Origin: Eubacterium sp. ER2
GTDB lineage: Bacteria; Bacillota; Clostridia; Lachnospirales; Lachnospiraceae
DNA length: 64,000 nucleotides
Assembly (NCBI RefSeq): GCF_000765215.1
Contig: NZ_JPJE01000032.1
Span: 1 to 64,000, forward strand
Direction: 5' to 3'
Both the position numbers and the translations under genes were made by a program. Positions 32,544-41,624 of this stretch are shown here, in pieces. A model generated the notes under the pieces. The model worked only from the letters and a program-made list of their open reading frames with translations, did not search any database and was not told the DNA's origin. Positions within the stretch are counted from its first letter, which is position 1, and the number at the start of each line of letters is the position of its first letter.

Positions 32544-33290
32544 ATGCTCTACTACGACCTTCACATCCACTCCTGCCTCTCTCCCTGCGGCGACAAAGAC
32601 ATGACACCGGCCAACATCGCCGGCATGGCCGCCGTGAAGGGGCTGGATGTGATCGCCCTCACAGACCACAATTCCTGCCGGAACTGTCCCGCTGCCATGA
32701 GGCACGCCGAGGATCTGGGTATTACCTTGATCCCGGGCATGGAGCTGACCACCTCCGAGGAGGTCCATGTAGTCTGTCTGTTTCCCACTCTTGAGGCGGC
32801 CATGGATTTCGACCAGTATGTGTATCTCCATCTTCTTCCCGTAAAAAACCGTCCGGACATTTTCGGAGAACAGCTGATCCTGGATGAGAAGGATCAGATC
32901 ACAGGCACCTTAGAGAAGCTCCTGATCAATGCTACAGACATCCCCTTCTACCGGACAGAAGCTCTAGTGGCAGGATTCCACGGCCTCTGCTTTCCGGCCC
33001 ACCTGGGCAGATCCTCCACCAGCCTGTTATCCAACCTGGGCTTTATCCCCCCGGAGAGCACTTTCCGTTGCGCGGAAATCCGCGATCTCACAAAGCTGCA
33101 TCAGCTAAGGAGAGACCACCCCTATCTGGAGAGCTGCCGCATCCTCTCAAATTCAGATGCCCACTATCTCTGGGACATCAGAGAGCCGGATCTGCAGATC
33201 CCCTGCGCCTCCCGCAGCATACCGGATATACTGGAGGTCCTGTCTGCGCCCCCGGTATATATCCAACATGCCGGGGATCGCAGGGATTGA
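32544..33290 (+). CDS. PHP domain phosphoesterase
   Basis: The 248-residue protein has the PHP metal-site motifs: DLHIHSCLSPCG (about 5-16), ALTDHNS (about 38-44), PGMELT (about 66-71), then CFPAHLGRS (about 150) and SNSDAHYLWD (about 207). These match trinuclear-metal phosphoesterases related to histidinol phosphatase and the PHP nucleotidases. Substrates are often nucleoside bisphosphates or pAp-like molecules, but the one here is unknown. The ATG at 32544 is two codons after a GTG at 32538 that overlaps the preceding stop; either may be used through coupling. It is the last gene of the hydrogenase-sensor cluster. Confidence 0.88.
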   Translation: MLYYDLHIHSCLSPCGDKDMTPANIAGMAAVKGLDVIALTDHNSCRNCPAAMRHAEDLGITLIPGMELTTSEEVHVVCLFPTLEAAMDFDQYVYLHLLPVKNRPDIFGEQLILDEKDQITGTLEKLLINATDIPFYRTEALVAGFHGLCFPAHLGRSSTSLLSNLGFIPPESTFRCAEIRDLTKLHQLRRDHPYLESCRILSNSDAHYLWDIREPDLQIPCASRSIPDILEVLSAPPVYIQHAGDRRD

Positions 33291-33315
33291 CTTGCCCCTG
33301 CAGGTGTGCTATCCT
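33287..33315 (+). promoter_or_regulatory. Promoter of the riboswitch-cbiMNQO-cbiK operon
   Basis: TTGACT (33287-33292) and TATCCT (33310-33315) are spaced by 17 nt. The -35 overlaps the stop codon of the PHP gene. Transcription would begin just before the cobalamin riboswitch. Confidence 0.65.
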
Positions 33316-33337
33316 GTGGTAAGAAAATCAGATACAT

Positions 33338-33535
33338 ACAGGTGCCCTGCCATCTCACAAAAGAAACGGCAGGGATAATAGGGAAACAGGTGCAAGTCCT
33401 GTACGGTCCCGCCGCTGTAAGGAGGGAACAGTCTTTATGGTCCACTGTGTCCGGGTCATTCACACTCAGGGATATGGGAAGGCAAAGGCTGTGCGGATCT
33501 CCAAGTCAGAAGACCTGCCTGCTTGTAGGGAACTG
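33338..33535 (+). promoter_or_regulatory. Cobalamin riboswitch upstream of cbiM
   Basis: Conserved B12-aptamer segments appear in order: AGGTGCC (33340-33346), AGGGAAACAGGTGCAAGTCC (about 33379-33398) followed by GCCGCTGTAA, then GGGAAGGC (33477-33484) and AGTCAGAAGACCTGCC (33506-33521). These are the core elements of adenosylcobalamin-type riboswitches. A terminator hairpin at 33609-33642 follows, so B12 binding should end transcription before the cobalt transporter genes. Confidence 0.92.
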
Positions 33536-33608
33536 CCGTCTGTCACGGAGTATGATGAGAGGTATGGAAACGGAAGACAGAGCCGTCCGGTCTGCTTCTG
33601 TATTTTTG

Positions 33609-33642
33609 ATGCCCCTGTTGCGATCCCGACAGGGGCATTTAT
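33609..33642 (+). terminator. Riboswitch expression-platform terminator
   Basis: ATGCCCCTGT (33609-33618) pairs with ACAGGGGCAT (33629-33638), followed by a short TTTAT tract. It lies between the cobalamin aptamer and cbiM, in the right place for riboswitch-controlled attenuation. Confidence 0.75.
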
Positions 33643-33717
33643 CTGATACCGGCACACAGCGCCGGAGCATACATACAGATACCCATACGGTATGAAATGA
33701 AGGAGGATCAACACAAT

Positions 33718-34482
33718 ATGACAAACAAATCTATGGCACACCGCGAAAAACTGCTGGTGGCTCTCGCCGGCGTCTTCGCCCTGTCCCTTGCGGCGGCGCC
33801 GGAGGCAAACGCCATGCACATCATGGAGGGCTATCTGCCCGGGGGCTTCTGCATCGCCTGGGGCGTTTTATGTCTTCCCTTTGTGCTGGCAGGCTTTTTC
33901 TCTATCCGAAGGACCGTACAGGAAAACCGGAAGGCACTCATACTGCTGGCCATGTCCGGGGCCTTTATCTTCGTGATCTCCTCTCTGAAAATCCCCTCTG
34001 TCACCGGGAGCTGCTCCCACATGACAGGGACAGGACTTGGAGCCATCCTTTTCGGCCCCTCCTGCGTCAGCATCCTGGGCGTCATCGTACTTCTCTTCCA
34101 GTCCATCCTGCTGGCTCACGGAGGACTGACCACCCTGGGTGCCAACACCTTCTCCATGGCCATCGCAGGCCCCTTTCTCGCCTGGGGACTGTACGCACTC
34201 CTCAGCAGGCTGAGGGTCAACCGGAGAGTGTCCATCTTCCTTGCTGCCGCTCTGGGAGACCTCTTCACCTACTGCGTGACCAGCCTGCAGCTTGCCCTGG
34301 CCTATCCGTCCCAGCAGGGGGGAGTGGCCGCCTCCGCCCTGAAATTTCTGGGTGTCTTTGCCCCCACACAGGTGCCTCTTGCTGTCATCGAGGGAATACT
34401 CACAGTGGTCATCGTCATCGCTCTTGAGTCCTACGCACAGCCGGAGCTGAAGCTGATCGGCTACTACAGGGAGGTAAAATAG
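33718..34482 (+). CDS. cbiM: Cobalt ECF transporter, substrate-specificity subunit CbiM
   Basis: The 254-residue membrane protein has an N-terminal signal peptide (about 1-27, ending PEANA) followed by MHIMEGYLP. The mature Met-His terminus takes part in metal binding in this family. Six to seven membrane helices follow, with the [12 protein letters not shown] segment (about 95) conserved. It selects Co2+ for the CbiMNQO importer. The ATG at 33718 is set by AAGGAGG (33700-33706); an ATG at 33697 lies before that site. It is the first gene after the cobalamin riboswitch. Confidence 0.95.
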   Translation: MTNKSMAHREKLLVALAGVFALSLAAAPEANAMHIMEGYLPGGFCIAWGVLCLPFVLAGFFSIRRTVQENRKALILLAMSGAFIFVISSLKIPSVTGSCSHMTGTGLGAILFGPSCVSILGVIVLLFQSILLAHGGLTTLGANTFSMAIAGPFLAWGLYALLSRLRVNRRVSIFLAAALGDLFTYCVTSLQLALAYPSQQGGVAASALKFLGVFAPTQVPLAVIEGILTVVIVIALESYAQPELKLIGYYREVK

Positions 34483-34483
34483 G

Positions 34484-34873
34484 ATGAAGAAGAAACATAT
34501 GAGCAAAAATACAAAAACCGTGCTTATCCTGCTTGTTATCGCTGTCCTCATCGCCGTGGTCCCCCTCTTTGCACGGAAGGGAGCTTCCTTCGGCGGGTCC
34601 GACGACGCAGGCAGCGTCATGGTGGAGGAAGTCAGAGGCGCATCCTACGAGCCCTGGTCCACTCCTGTCCTGGAAAATCTTCTGGGCGGCGAGCTGCCTG
34701 GAGAGGTAGAGAGCCTCATCTTCTGCGTCCAGACCGGCATCGGCGTTGGCATCATCGCCTTCTGCATGGGCCGCCTTGTAGAGCGGAAAAAATGGATGAA
34801 AAAATATGAGAAGGAGCAGGAAGAAACGGAAGAAGACGGAGGGATTGCAAGAGACCATGCTGGAGATAGATAA
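34484..34873 (+). CDS. cbiN: Cobalt transporter accessory subunit CbiN
   Basis: The 129-residue protein has two membrane helices (about 12-30 and 80-98) with an extracellular loop carrying the family pattern GASFGGSDDAG. CbiN helps load metal into CbiM and is itself not a solute-binding protein. It begins 1 nt after cbiM stops and overlaps cbiQ by 17 nt. The C-terminal tail (about 100-129) is long, charged and rich in Glu and Lys compared with typical CbiN. Confidence 0.92.
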   Translation: MKKKHMSKNTKTVLILLVIAVLIAVVPLFARKGASFGGSDDAGSVMVEEVRGASYEPWSTPVLENLLGGELPGEVESLIFCVQTGIGVGIIAFCMGRLVERKKWMKKYEKEQEETEEDGGIARDHAGDR

Positions 34874-35657
34874 GCTCTGCTACACGTCAAAGCTGCGGTA
34901 TGTGAACGCCGGGGAAAAGTGTTTCTTTTCCCTGGCTTCTGTCATACTCTGCATTGTCAGCCGGTCCGTCCCGGCGGCCCTTCTCCTCCTTATCGCCTCC
35001 ACGTACCTGACTGTGAGAAAGGGCGGTATTTCTATAAAGCGCTGGCTGAGATACATGACTCTGCCCCTTACGTTTCTGCTCCTTGGCACAGGCGCCATCC
35101 TGGTCAATATCTCCCGGACTCCCCTGGACGCCTTTGCCCTGCCTGTGGGCTCTCTCTATCTGACCGGGAGCCGGGCGGGAGTGCTGCAGGCCGCGCAGCT
35201 GATCCTGACAGCCCTCTCCAGCGTGTCTGCCCTCTTCTTCCTGTCCTTCAATACACCCATGACAGACATACTGGGCGTGCTGAAGGCCTGCCGGCTGCCC
35301 CGCCTTCTCATTGAACTTATGATGCTCACCTACCGGTTCATTTTCCTGCTCCTGGAAAACGCCTCCGCCATGCTCCTCTCCCAGGACGCCAGGCTGGGGA
35401 ACCGGGACCTGCGGACAGCCTTCAGGTCCCGGGGCATGCTGGCCTCCATGCTCTTTATACGGGCCATGAGACAGGCCGGCTCCCTCTACGATGCCATGGA
35501 GGCCCGGTGCTACAACGGACAGATCCGGGTGCTGGAGGAGCAGCGCCCGCCCGGAAGGCGGGAAATCCTCTCCATAGCAGTGTTTGAGGCAGTACTCCTC
35601 CTGCTGGCCCTGCTTCCCTTCGCAGCCGGAGCCGCGGGAGCAGGTGCATGGCTGTAG
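34857..35657 (+). CDS. cbiQ: Cobalt ECF transporter transmembrane subunit CbiQ
   Basis: The 266-residue protein has about five membrane helices and the two cytosolic coupling motifs of EcfT/CbiQ, Ala-Arg-Gly related segments (FRSRGMLAS near 197 and AMEARCYNGQ near 224). It connects CbiM to the ATPase. The ATG at 34857 lies inside the end of cbiN; the site GGAGGG is 13 nt upstream, slightly far. The length is normal. Confidence 0.93.
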   Translation: MLEIDKLCYTSKLRYVNAGEKCFFSLASVILCIVSRSVPAALLLLIASTYLTVRKGGISIKRWLRYMTLPLTFLLLGTGAILVNISRTPLDAFALPVGSLYLTGSRAGVLQAAQLILTALSSVSALFFLSFNTPMTDILGVLKACRLPRLLIELMMLTYRFIFLLLENASAMLLSQDARLGNRDLRTAFRSRGMLASMLFIRAMRQAGSLYDAMEARCYNGQIRVLEEQRPPGRREILSIAVFEAVLLLLALLPFAAGAAGAGAWL

Positions 35658-35673
35658 AACAGAAAGGATGACT

Positions 35674-36531
35674 ATGAACGATCTTATTCTTGAAGCGAGA
35701 CATGTATCATACTCTTACGGCAGCGGGGAGACGCCCTCCTTGAAGGACCTGTCCCTGTCCATCCGCCGGGGTAGACGCACCGCGGTCATGGGCGCCAACG
35801 GCTCGGGGAAATCCACCTTTTTCCTCTGCTGCAACGGCATCCTGCGGCCGGACGAAGGTCAGATATACTACAATGGCCAGCCCCTCTCCTACCGGAAGAA
35901 GGACCTCCTCTCTCTGCGGGAGAAGGTGGGCATCGTGTTCCAGGACCCGGACATGCAGCTCTTCTGCGCCAGCGTGTACCAGGAGATTTCCTTTGGTCCT
36001 CTCAACCTGGGACTTCCCAGGGAGGAGGCCGCCAGGGAGGTGGAGGCGGTCATCCGGCGGCTGGGCATCACTCCCTTCCGCCACCGCCCCGCCCACGCCT
36101 TAAGCGGCGGTCAGAAAAAGCAGGTGGCTCTGGCGGACATCCTTGTCATGCACCCGGAGCTCCTCATCCTGGACGAGCCCTTTGCCGCCCTGGACCCCAG
36201 CCATGTCCACATCATCCGCGACATGATACGGGACCTGGAAAAGGACAGCTCCCCCTCCGGCCCCCTGACTGTCGTCATCGCCACCCACGACACGGACTTT
36301 GCCCTGGAGTGGGCAGATGAGGTCATCCTCTTCAGCGAGGGACAGGTGCTGGCCCAGGGAGCTCCCGCCTCCGTCCTGACAGACCGGGAGCTGCTGGCCC
36401 GGGCCAGCCTGGATCTACCCGGCGTCATAAAGGTCTTTGAGAGCCTGCAGGCGGCGGGACTTCTGGGGGCGGACCTTCCCGCCCCGAAGCATCTTGACCA
36501 GCTCACCGACTATATCAGACACACTGTATAA
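35674..36531 (+). CDS. cbiO: Cobalt ECF transporter ATPase CbiO
   Basis: The 285-residue ABC ATPase has Walker A GANGSGKST (about 38-46), a Q loop (VFQDPDMQ), the signature LSGGQKKQVALA (about 142), Walker B LLILDEPFAALDP (about 163) and a His switch (IATHDTD). It powers cobalt uptake with CbiMNQ. ATG 35674 has AAAGGA five bases upstream. The end of the gene lies in the first unit of a 20-bp tandem repeat (36514-36574). Confidence 0.95.
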   Translation: MNDLILEARHVSYSYGSGETPSLKDLSLSIRRGRRTAVMGANGSGKSTFFLCCNGILRPDEGQIYYNGQPLSYRKKDLLSLREKVGIVFQDPDMQLFCASVYQEISFGPLNLGLPREEAAREVEAVIRRLGITPFRHRPAHALSGGQKKQVALADILVMHPELLILDEPFAALDPSHVHIIRDMIRDLEKDSSPSGPLTVVIATHDTDFALEWADEVILFSEGQVLAQGAPASVLTDRELLARASLDLPGVIKVFESLQAAGLLGADLPAPKHLDQLTDYIRHTV

Positions 36532-36574
36532 ATGTCAGACACACTTCGTAAAGATCAGGTACACTTGTATAAAA
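36514..36574 (+). repeat. Three imperfect 20-bp tandem repeats
   Basis: Units are 36514-36533, 36534-36553 and 36554-36574, with the shared pattern TCAGacACACTtngTAAA. The first overlaps the last codons and stop of cbiO; the third ends 5 nt before the cbiK ribosome site. They probably arose by local duplication. No function is evident. Confidence 0.6.
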
Positions 36575-36591
36575 ACATAAGGAGAATAGAC

Positions 36592-37377
36592 ATGGAACAC
36601 AGAGGACTCCTGGTTGTCAGCTTTGGCACCAGCTATCCGGAGACAAGAAAGAAAAATATCGAACATATAGAGAGCCTTCTGTCCGCGGCCTTCCGGGACA
36701 GGACCTTCTACCACGCCTACACAAGCGGCATGATACGCAGGAAGCTGCGGGAGCGGGACCAGCTCCTCATCCCCAGCGTGAAGGAGGCAGTCCAGGCGGC
36801 TCTGGAGGACGGGGTCAGGGACCTCCTCGTCCAGCCCACCCACATCATGAACGGCATTGAGAATGACCAGATGAAGGAAGACGTGCAGAGCTTTGCGGAC
36901 CAGTTTGACAGGATTTCTATCGGCGCTCCCCTCATCTCCAGCACAGAGGACCAGTTTGCAGTCATAGAGGCCCTGATGGGAGAACTTCCCTCCCTCTCAG
37001 ACCAGGAGGCCCTGGTCTTTATGGGACACGGCAGCACCCACTATGCCAACACTCTCTATGCCGCCCTGGACTACGCCTTCAAACAGGCCGGGCACCCAAA
37101 TGTGTACATGGGCACGGTAGAGGCCTACCCGGACGCCCGGGCCGTGCTGGAGCAATTGGGAAAAAAGAACATTCGTCGGGTGTATTTAACCCCCTTTATG
37201 CTGGTGGCAGGGGATCACGCGTGCAATGATCTGGCAGGGGAGGATGAAGACTCCTGGAACAGCCTCTTTAAGGCCAGGGGCTACGAGACCTGCTGTATCT
37301 TAAAAGGCCTGGGAGAGTACGACGACATCTGTGATCTCTATATCCGCCACGCACGCCAGGCCCTTCTCCAGCCCTAA
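36592..37377 (+). CDS. cbiK: Sirohydrochlorin cobaltochelatase CbiK
   Basis: The 261-residue enzyme inserts Co2+ into sirohydrochlorin, the step that commits to anaerobic B12 synthesis. Two metal-site histidines are seen, in FMGHGSTHYAN (about 143-153) and VAGDHACNDLAG (about 204-215). The N-terminus LLVVSFGTSYPETR is typical. ATG 36592 follows AAGGAG by 7 nt; an upstream frame from 36532 runs through the tandem repeats. It is co-transcribed with the cobalt transporter, which supplies its metal. Its end overlaps the convergent cbiC by 4 nt. Confidence 0.95.
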   Translation: MEHRGLLVVSFGTSYPETRKKNIEHIESLLSAAFRDRTFYHAYTSGMIRRKLRERDQLLIPSVKEAVQAALEDGVRDLLVQPTHIMNGIENDQMKEDVQSFADQFDRISIGAPLISSTEDQFAVIEALMGELPSLSDQEALVFMGHGSTHYANTLYAALDYAFKQAGHPNVYMGTVEAYPDARAVLEQLGKKNIRRVYLTPFMLVAGDHACNDLAGEDEDSWNSLFKARGYETCCILKGLGEYDDICDLYIRHARQALLQP

Positions 37378-38012
37378 GCCATGTAGAGAAGGGCGTTGCA
37401 GATGGCGGCGGCAATATTGCTGCCGCCCTTTCTTCCTCTTGCCACAATGGAGGGCACGGTTCTTTCAAGGAGCATCTCCTTGGCAGCCACCACATTGACA
37501 AATCCCACCGGCACACCGATCACCAGGGCAGGGGACAGCTCCCCATCATCCATAAGGCTGCAGATCTCCACAAGGGCGGTAGGGGCGTTTCCCACTGCCA
37601 GGATGAGGGGACGCTCTGTCTCCCTGGCGAGGGCCGCCGCCTTCTTCATGCTGGCCACTGCCCGGGTAGTCCCCTCCCTCCTGGCAGACTCCGCCACGTC
37701 GGGATCTGCCATGAAACAGAGAGCCTCCCCGCCGAAGGAGGCAAGAGCTTTCTTGTTGATCCCCGCCTTCCCCATGTTGGTGTCCGTGACGATGAGGGCG
37801 CCCGAGCGAAGGGCTGTCAGCGCCTCGCTCACAGCTCCCGGTGAGAAGACAAGGTTATCCGCATAATCAAAATCCGCGCTTGTGTGAATACACCTCTTGA
37901 TGACAGGCTCCTCCAGGGGATCAAAGGTTCTGTCTCCCAGCTCCTGCGTGATGATCTCAAAGCTCCTTTTCTCAATGTCTCCCGGCAACACCTGCTCCAG
38001 TTTTTCTGTCAT
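37374..38012 (-). CDS. cbiC: Cobalt-precorrin-8 methylmutase
   Basis: The 212-residue enzyme moves the methyl group from C11 to C12 to form cobyrinate. The catalytic His region is VIKRCIHTSADFDY (about 38-51), and the conserved DTNMGKAGINK (about 77-87) and GVPVGFVN segments are clear. It is the last gene of the long corrin operon, 67 nt after cbiP. GGAAGGAGA precedes the ATG. It converges with cbiK with a 4-nt overlap and no terminator between them. Confidence 0.95.
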   Translation of the reverse strand: MTEKLEQVLPGDIEKRSFEIITQELGDRTFDPLEEPVIKRCIHTSADFDYADNLVFSPGAVSEALTALRSGALIVTDTNMGKAGINKKALASFGGEALCFMADPDVAESARREGTTRAVASMKKAAALARETERPLILAVGNAPTALVEICSLMDDGELSPALVIGVPVGFVNVVAAKEMLLERTVPSIVARGRKGGSNIAAAICNALLYMA

Positions 38013-38079
38013 AGCTCTTTTTTGTCTCCTTCCTTCTGTTTGCTCTTTTGCTGTACCTTCACTTTACCGTTTACACTCT

Positions 38080-39582
38080 CTATAGGCCTTCCCCGATGAT
38101 GCGGTACACTGCCTCCATATCAAGGGAAGCACGCAGCTCCCTTGCCAGCAGACTGTACTGGCTCTCCTTGTAGGTCTTAAAATCTGTTCCTTCTATTTCC
38201 TCCAGGGCGACGCCCTTTGCGGCGGCCAGCTTCTCAAGGATAGCGCCGGCCATCTCCCGGCTGTCAAAGATACCATGGATGTAGGTTCCTGCCACATTGT
38301 CCCGGCAGATGCCCAGAGCCCGGTCATCCTTCCTGGCCAGGATCCGTACCTCTTCCCGGTCCGCGGTAATCTCCGTGTCTCCCATGTGAATCTCATATCC
38401 CTCGTATCTTCTTCCGGAGAGGGCAACCCAGGGGCCCTCCAGCTCCTCCGTCTGGCCCTCCACCCGCGTAGTCACCTTGGATCGGCCAAAGACGGTCCGC
38501 ACCGGGAGAAGTCCCATGCCCCGCATGGCTCCCCCCGCCTCCACTCCGTAGGGATCCGCGATCTCTTCCCCCATCATCTGGTAGCCGCCGCAGATGCCAA
38601 AGACAGGCACCCCTCTCCGGGCCAGCTTCAGGATGGAGGTCTCCAGCCCGGACATCCGCAGCCACCGCAGATCCTCCATGGTATTCTTGCTGCCCGGCAG
38701 GATGACAAGGTCCGGCGTCTTCAGCTGCCGCACACCGGACACGTAGCGGACGCTGGCGCAGGTCCGGCTCTCCAGGGGAGCCAGATCCGTGTAGTTGGAT
38801 ATACGGGGCAACCGGATGACGGCAATGTCCAGGAGCCCCTGCACCTGTCTGTCTTCCTGCAGCCTCTCGGAAATGCTGTCCTCCTCCTCAATGTCCACCT
38901 GCATCATGGGCACCACGCCCACCACCGGAATGTGGATCTTCTCCTCCAGCATGGCAATGCCCGGATCCAGGATGGACTTATCTCCCCGGAATTTATTGAT
39001 GACAAGCCCCCTGATGCGGGCTCTTTCCTCCTCCTCAAGGAGGGCGGCGGTGCCGTAGAGCTGGGCGAAGACGCCCCCTCTGTCGATGTCACCGGCCAGC
39101 AGCACGGGAGCCTCCAGCATCCGGGCCAGTCCCATATTCACAATGTCATTTTCCTTCAGGTTGATCTCCGCCGGGCTGCCGGCCCCCTCAACCACAATGA
39201 CGTCGTACTGGTCTGCCAGCTTCCGGTAGGCCTCCAGTATTACCGGGACAAGCTCCTTTTTGTAGGCGAAATACTCCCTGGCGCTCATATTTCCCAGCAC
39301 CTTTCCCATGACGATGACCTGGGAGCCTGTGTCCGTGGTGGGTTTTAAAAGAACAGGGTTCATAAGGACAGAGGGCTCCGCCCCGGCGGCCTCCGCCTGA
39401 ACCACCTGGGCTCTCCCCATCTCCAGCCCCTCCGCCGTGATGTAAGAGTTGAGGGCCATATTCTGGGACTTGAAGGGGGCGACACGCAGCCCGTCCTCCT
39501 TCAGGATCCGGCACAGTCCCGCTGTGAGGAGGCTCTTGCCGGCCCCGGACATGGTTCCCTGTATCATGATCACTTTTGCCAT
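38080..39582 (-). CDS. cbiP: Cobyric acid synthase
   Basis: The 500-residue amidotransferase amidates side chains b, d, e and g of adenosylcobyrinate diamide. The N-terminal domain is DTB-synthetase-like with a P loop, [10 protein letters not shown] (about 7-16). The C-terminal class I glutaminase domain carries the nucleophile Cys in [11 protein letters not shown] (about 333). ATG 39582 sits inside the end of cobD (13-nt overlap). Its size is normal. Confidence 0.96.
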   Translation of the reverse strand: MAKVIMIQGTMSGAGKSLLTAGLCRILKEDGLRVAPFKSQNMALNSYITAEGLEMGRAQVVQAEAAGAEPSVLMNPVLLKPTTDTGSQVIVMGKVLGNMSAREYFAYKKELVPVILEAYRKLADQYDVIVVEGAGSPAEINLKENDIVNMGLARMLEAPVLLAGDIDRGGVFAQLYGTAALLEEEERARIRGLVINKFRGDKSILDPGIAMLEEKIHIPVVGVVPMMQVDIEEEDSISERLQEDRQVQGLLDIAVIRLPRISNYTDLAPLESRTCASVRYVSGVRQLKTPDLVILPGSKNTMEDLRWLRMSGLETSILKLARRGVPVFGICGGYQMMGEEIADPYGVEAGGAMRGMGLLPVRTVFGRSKVTTRVEGQTEELEGPWVALSGRRYEGYEIHMGDTEITADREEVRILARKDDRALGICRDNVAGTYIHGIFDSREMAGAILEKLAAAKGVALEEIEGTDFKTYKESQYSLLARELRASLDMEAVYRIIGEGL

Positions 39583-40637
39583 CTGTCCATTTTCCTCTCT
39601 TTCATGATTCTTCCAAGTACTTCCAGAAGGATCTGGTTCTCCTGTCTGGTTCTCACACCGATCCGCCAGGTTCCAGCCCACAGGCCGGGGAAGCTGGCTC
39701 CGTCCCGGATATAGATACCCTCCTTAAGACAGACGTCCTGCAGATCCTTTGGTCCTTCAAACAGGAGAAAGGTAGTTTCGGAGGGCCAGACACGAAATCC
39801 CAGCTTTCTGAGCTGACAGGACAGCCACTCCCGCTCTTCCAGGAGGAGGGCGGCAGACCTTCGGGCAAATTCCTGTTCCTTCAGGGCCGCGCAGCCCGCC
39901 ATCTGAGCCGGCCAGGACACATTCCAGGGGGGGAGCATCCGGCGGATCCTCTCCGCCGTCTCCTCCCGGCCCGCGGCCAGCCATCCAAGCCGCAGCCCGG
40001 GCATGGCGTACATCTTCGTGAAGGCCCGCAGCACAAGGAGCTCCGGGCAGTCTCTCTGTAGGGCCAGGGCGGAGGCCGCCTCCCCCTCCCGGGTCAGGTC
40101 CAGAAAGCACTCGTCCACCACCAGGGTGATCTTCCTCTCATGGCAGACACGGGCCAGATCCTCTAGTATCTCTGCCGGGACAAGCCTGCCGGTGGGATTG
40201 TTTGGATGGCAGAGAAAGAGTATCTCAAGCCCCGGCTCCTCCCCGGTCCTGCGGACCAGCTCCCGGGTCGCCAGCCAGTCATTTTCTTCTCCCAGATAAA
40301 ACCGCTCCACCTGGCAGCCCCGTGCCAGAAGAGCTCCCTCGTACTCCCCGAAGGAGGGGGCGCAGACGAGAGCCTTCCCCGGCTGCAGGGCCGCCGTGAT
40401 CCCCCAGATCAGCTCCGCCGCCCCGCTGCCGGCCACGATCCGCTCTGCCGGTATGCAAAAGGCGGCAGAGATGGCCTGCCTAAGCTTCCTCTGCTCTGGG
40501 TCCGGGTAGCGGAAGGACTCCTCTACCCCCCGGATGGCCGCCCCTTTGACCGCCTCCGGCATGCCGAAGGGGTTCACATTTACAGAGAAGTCGATCCGTA
40601 TGTCTTTGTCGTAAATATTTCCGCCGTGGTCTTCCAT
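39570..40637 (-). CDS. cobD: L-threonine-O-3-phosphate decarboxylase (PLP enzyme)
   Basis: The 355-residue fold-type I PLP enzyme produces (R)-1-amino-2-propanol phosphate, the linker of the B12 nucleotide loop. The motif [14 protein letters not shown] holds the PLP lysine and arginine, and [11 protein letters not shown] near the N-terminus is typical of CobD. ATG 40637 has GAGGTGG at the right distance; a GTG three codons upstream is less likely. Histidinol-phosphate aminotransferase is the main alternative family, but the corrin context favours CobD. Confidence 0.92.
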   Translation of the reverse strand: MEDHGGNIYDKDIRIDFSVNVNPFGMPEAVKGAAIRGVEESFRYPDPEQRKLRQAISAAFCIPAERIVAGSGAAELIWGITAALQPGKALVCAPSFGEYEGALLARGCQVERFYLGEENDWLATRELVRRTGEEPGLEILFLCHPNNPTGRLVPAEILEDLARVCHERKITLVVDECFLDLTREGEAASALALQRDCPELLVLRAFTKMYAMPGLRLGWLAAGREETAERIRRMLPPWNVSWPAQMAGCAALKEQEFARRSAALLLEEREWLSCQLRKLGFRVWPSETTFLLFEGPKDLQDVCLKEGIYIRDGASFPGLWAGTWRIGVRTRQENQILLEVLGRIMKERKMDRWQK

Positions 40638-40655
40638 CCCATCCACCTCAGTCTT

Positions 40656-41624
40656 CTACAGTATAAAGATGACCGCCGCCTTCAAAGCTCCCAGAACAAG
40701 GAGCTGGAGAAGGGCGGTGGCATACTCCAGCCGGCAGGCCCGCCTGATATCCTGCCTCTCTATGGGCCGTATCCCGTCGCCGATAAAGGGCTTCCTGACG
40801 AGCTTCCCAAAATACCAGGCATCCCCCGCCAGCTGCACGTCCAGCGCCCCTGCCATGACCGCCTCGGTGTGGGCCGCGTTGGGGCTCTTGTGGTTCTTCC
40901 GATCCCGCTTCAATATCCGCCACGCGTTTCTCCCGTCGTACCCGGCCAGGAAGGCGGCGGCGGTCATAAAGAGGGCGCTCAGGCGGGCCGGGATAAAGCC
41001 TGCCGCGTCGTCCAGCCTGGCAGCGCAGGTGCCGAAATACTGGTATTTCTCATTCTTATAGCCCACCATGGAGTCCATGGTGTTCACCGCCTTGTAGGCA
41101 AATCCTCCCAGGGGGCCTGCCAGGATCATGTAAAAGAGGGGCGCTGTGACGCCGTCGGAGGTGTTCTCCGCCACCGTCTCCACAGCCGCCTTGATGACCC
41201 CCTCCTCGGTCAGGTCCTGGGTGTCTCTCCCCACGATCATGGAGACGGCCCGCCGGCCGGCCTCCAGCCCCTCCTCCTCCAGGGCCTTCTCCACCTTCAG
41301 GCTCTCTGTCCTCAGGGATTTTGCCGCCAGCAGCTGCCAGCAGAAGACGCAGGAGAGAAGAAAGGAGAGAAGGGGATGCACAAGAGACAGAAGGAAGAGG
41401 AGCAGGGCCGGCACGCCCACGGAGACAAGAAGGGTCAGGACCACAAGGACGGCCCCCGCCCATCTCTCCCCCGCCCTGCCCACCGGGAAGAGCCGCCGCA
41501 GGATTTTCTCCAGCCTGCTGATGACCCAGCCTATGCCCTGCACCGGGTGCCAGAGCCCCCTGGGATCCCCCAGGATAAAATCAACTATAGATCCGATGAT
41601 CAATGCCGCCAGTGACTGTACCAT
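40656..41624 (-). CDS. cbiB: Adenosylcobinamide-phosphate synthase
   Basis: The 322-residue membrane enzyme joins aminopropanol phosphate to cobyric acid. Multiple helices and the signatures FILGDPRGLWHPVQGIGW (near 14-31), the ENTSDG segment (about 153) and NTMDSMVGYKN (about 181-191) are clear. The ATG at 41624 gives the normal N-terminus; one at 41636 is also possible. It overlaps cobC by 44 nt. Confidence 0.94.
   Translation of the reverse strand: MVQSLAALIIGSIVDFILGDPRGLWHPVQGIGWVISRLEKILRRLFPVGRAGERWAGAVLVVLTLLVSVGVPALLLFLLSLVHPLLSFLLSCVFCWQLLAAKSLRTESLKVEKALEEEGLEAGRRAVSMIVGRDTQDLTEEGVIKAAVETVAENTSDGVTAPLFYMILAGPLGGFAYKAVNTMDSMVGYKNEKYQYFGTCAARLDDAAGFIPARLSALFMTAAAFLAGYDGRNAWRILKRDRKNHKSPNAAHTEAVMAGALDVQLAGDAWYFGKLVRKPFIGDGIRPIERQDIRRACRLEYATALLQLLVLGALKAAVIFIL

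Noticed and set aside
30952-32607. A 551-codon minus-strand open frame opposite the hydrogenase-like sensor and DRTGG 2
   Set aside because: It is a shadow frame with biased composition and no domain. The plus-strand proteins carry clear Fe-S and DRTGG motifs.
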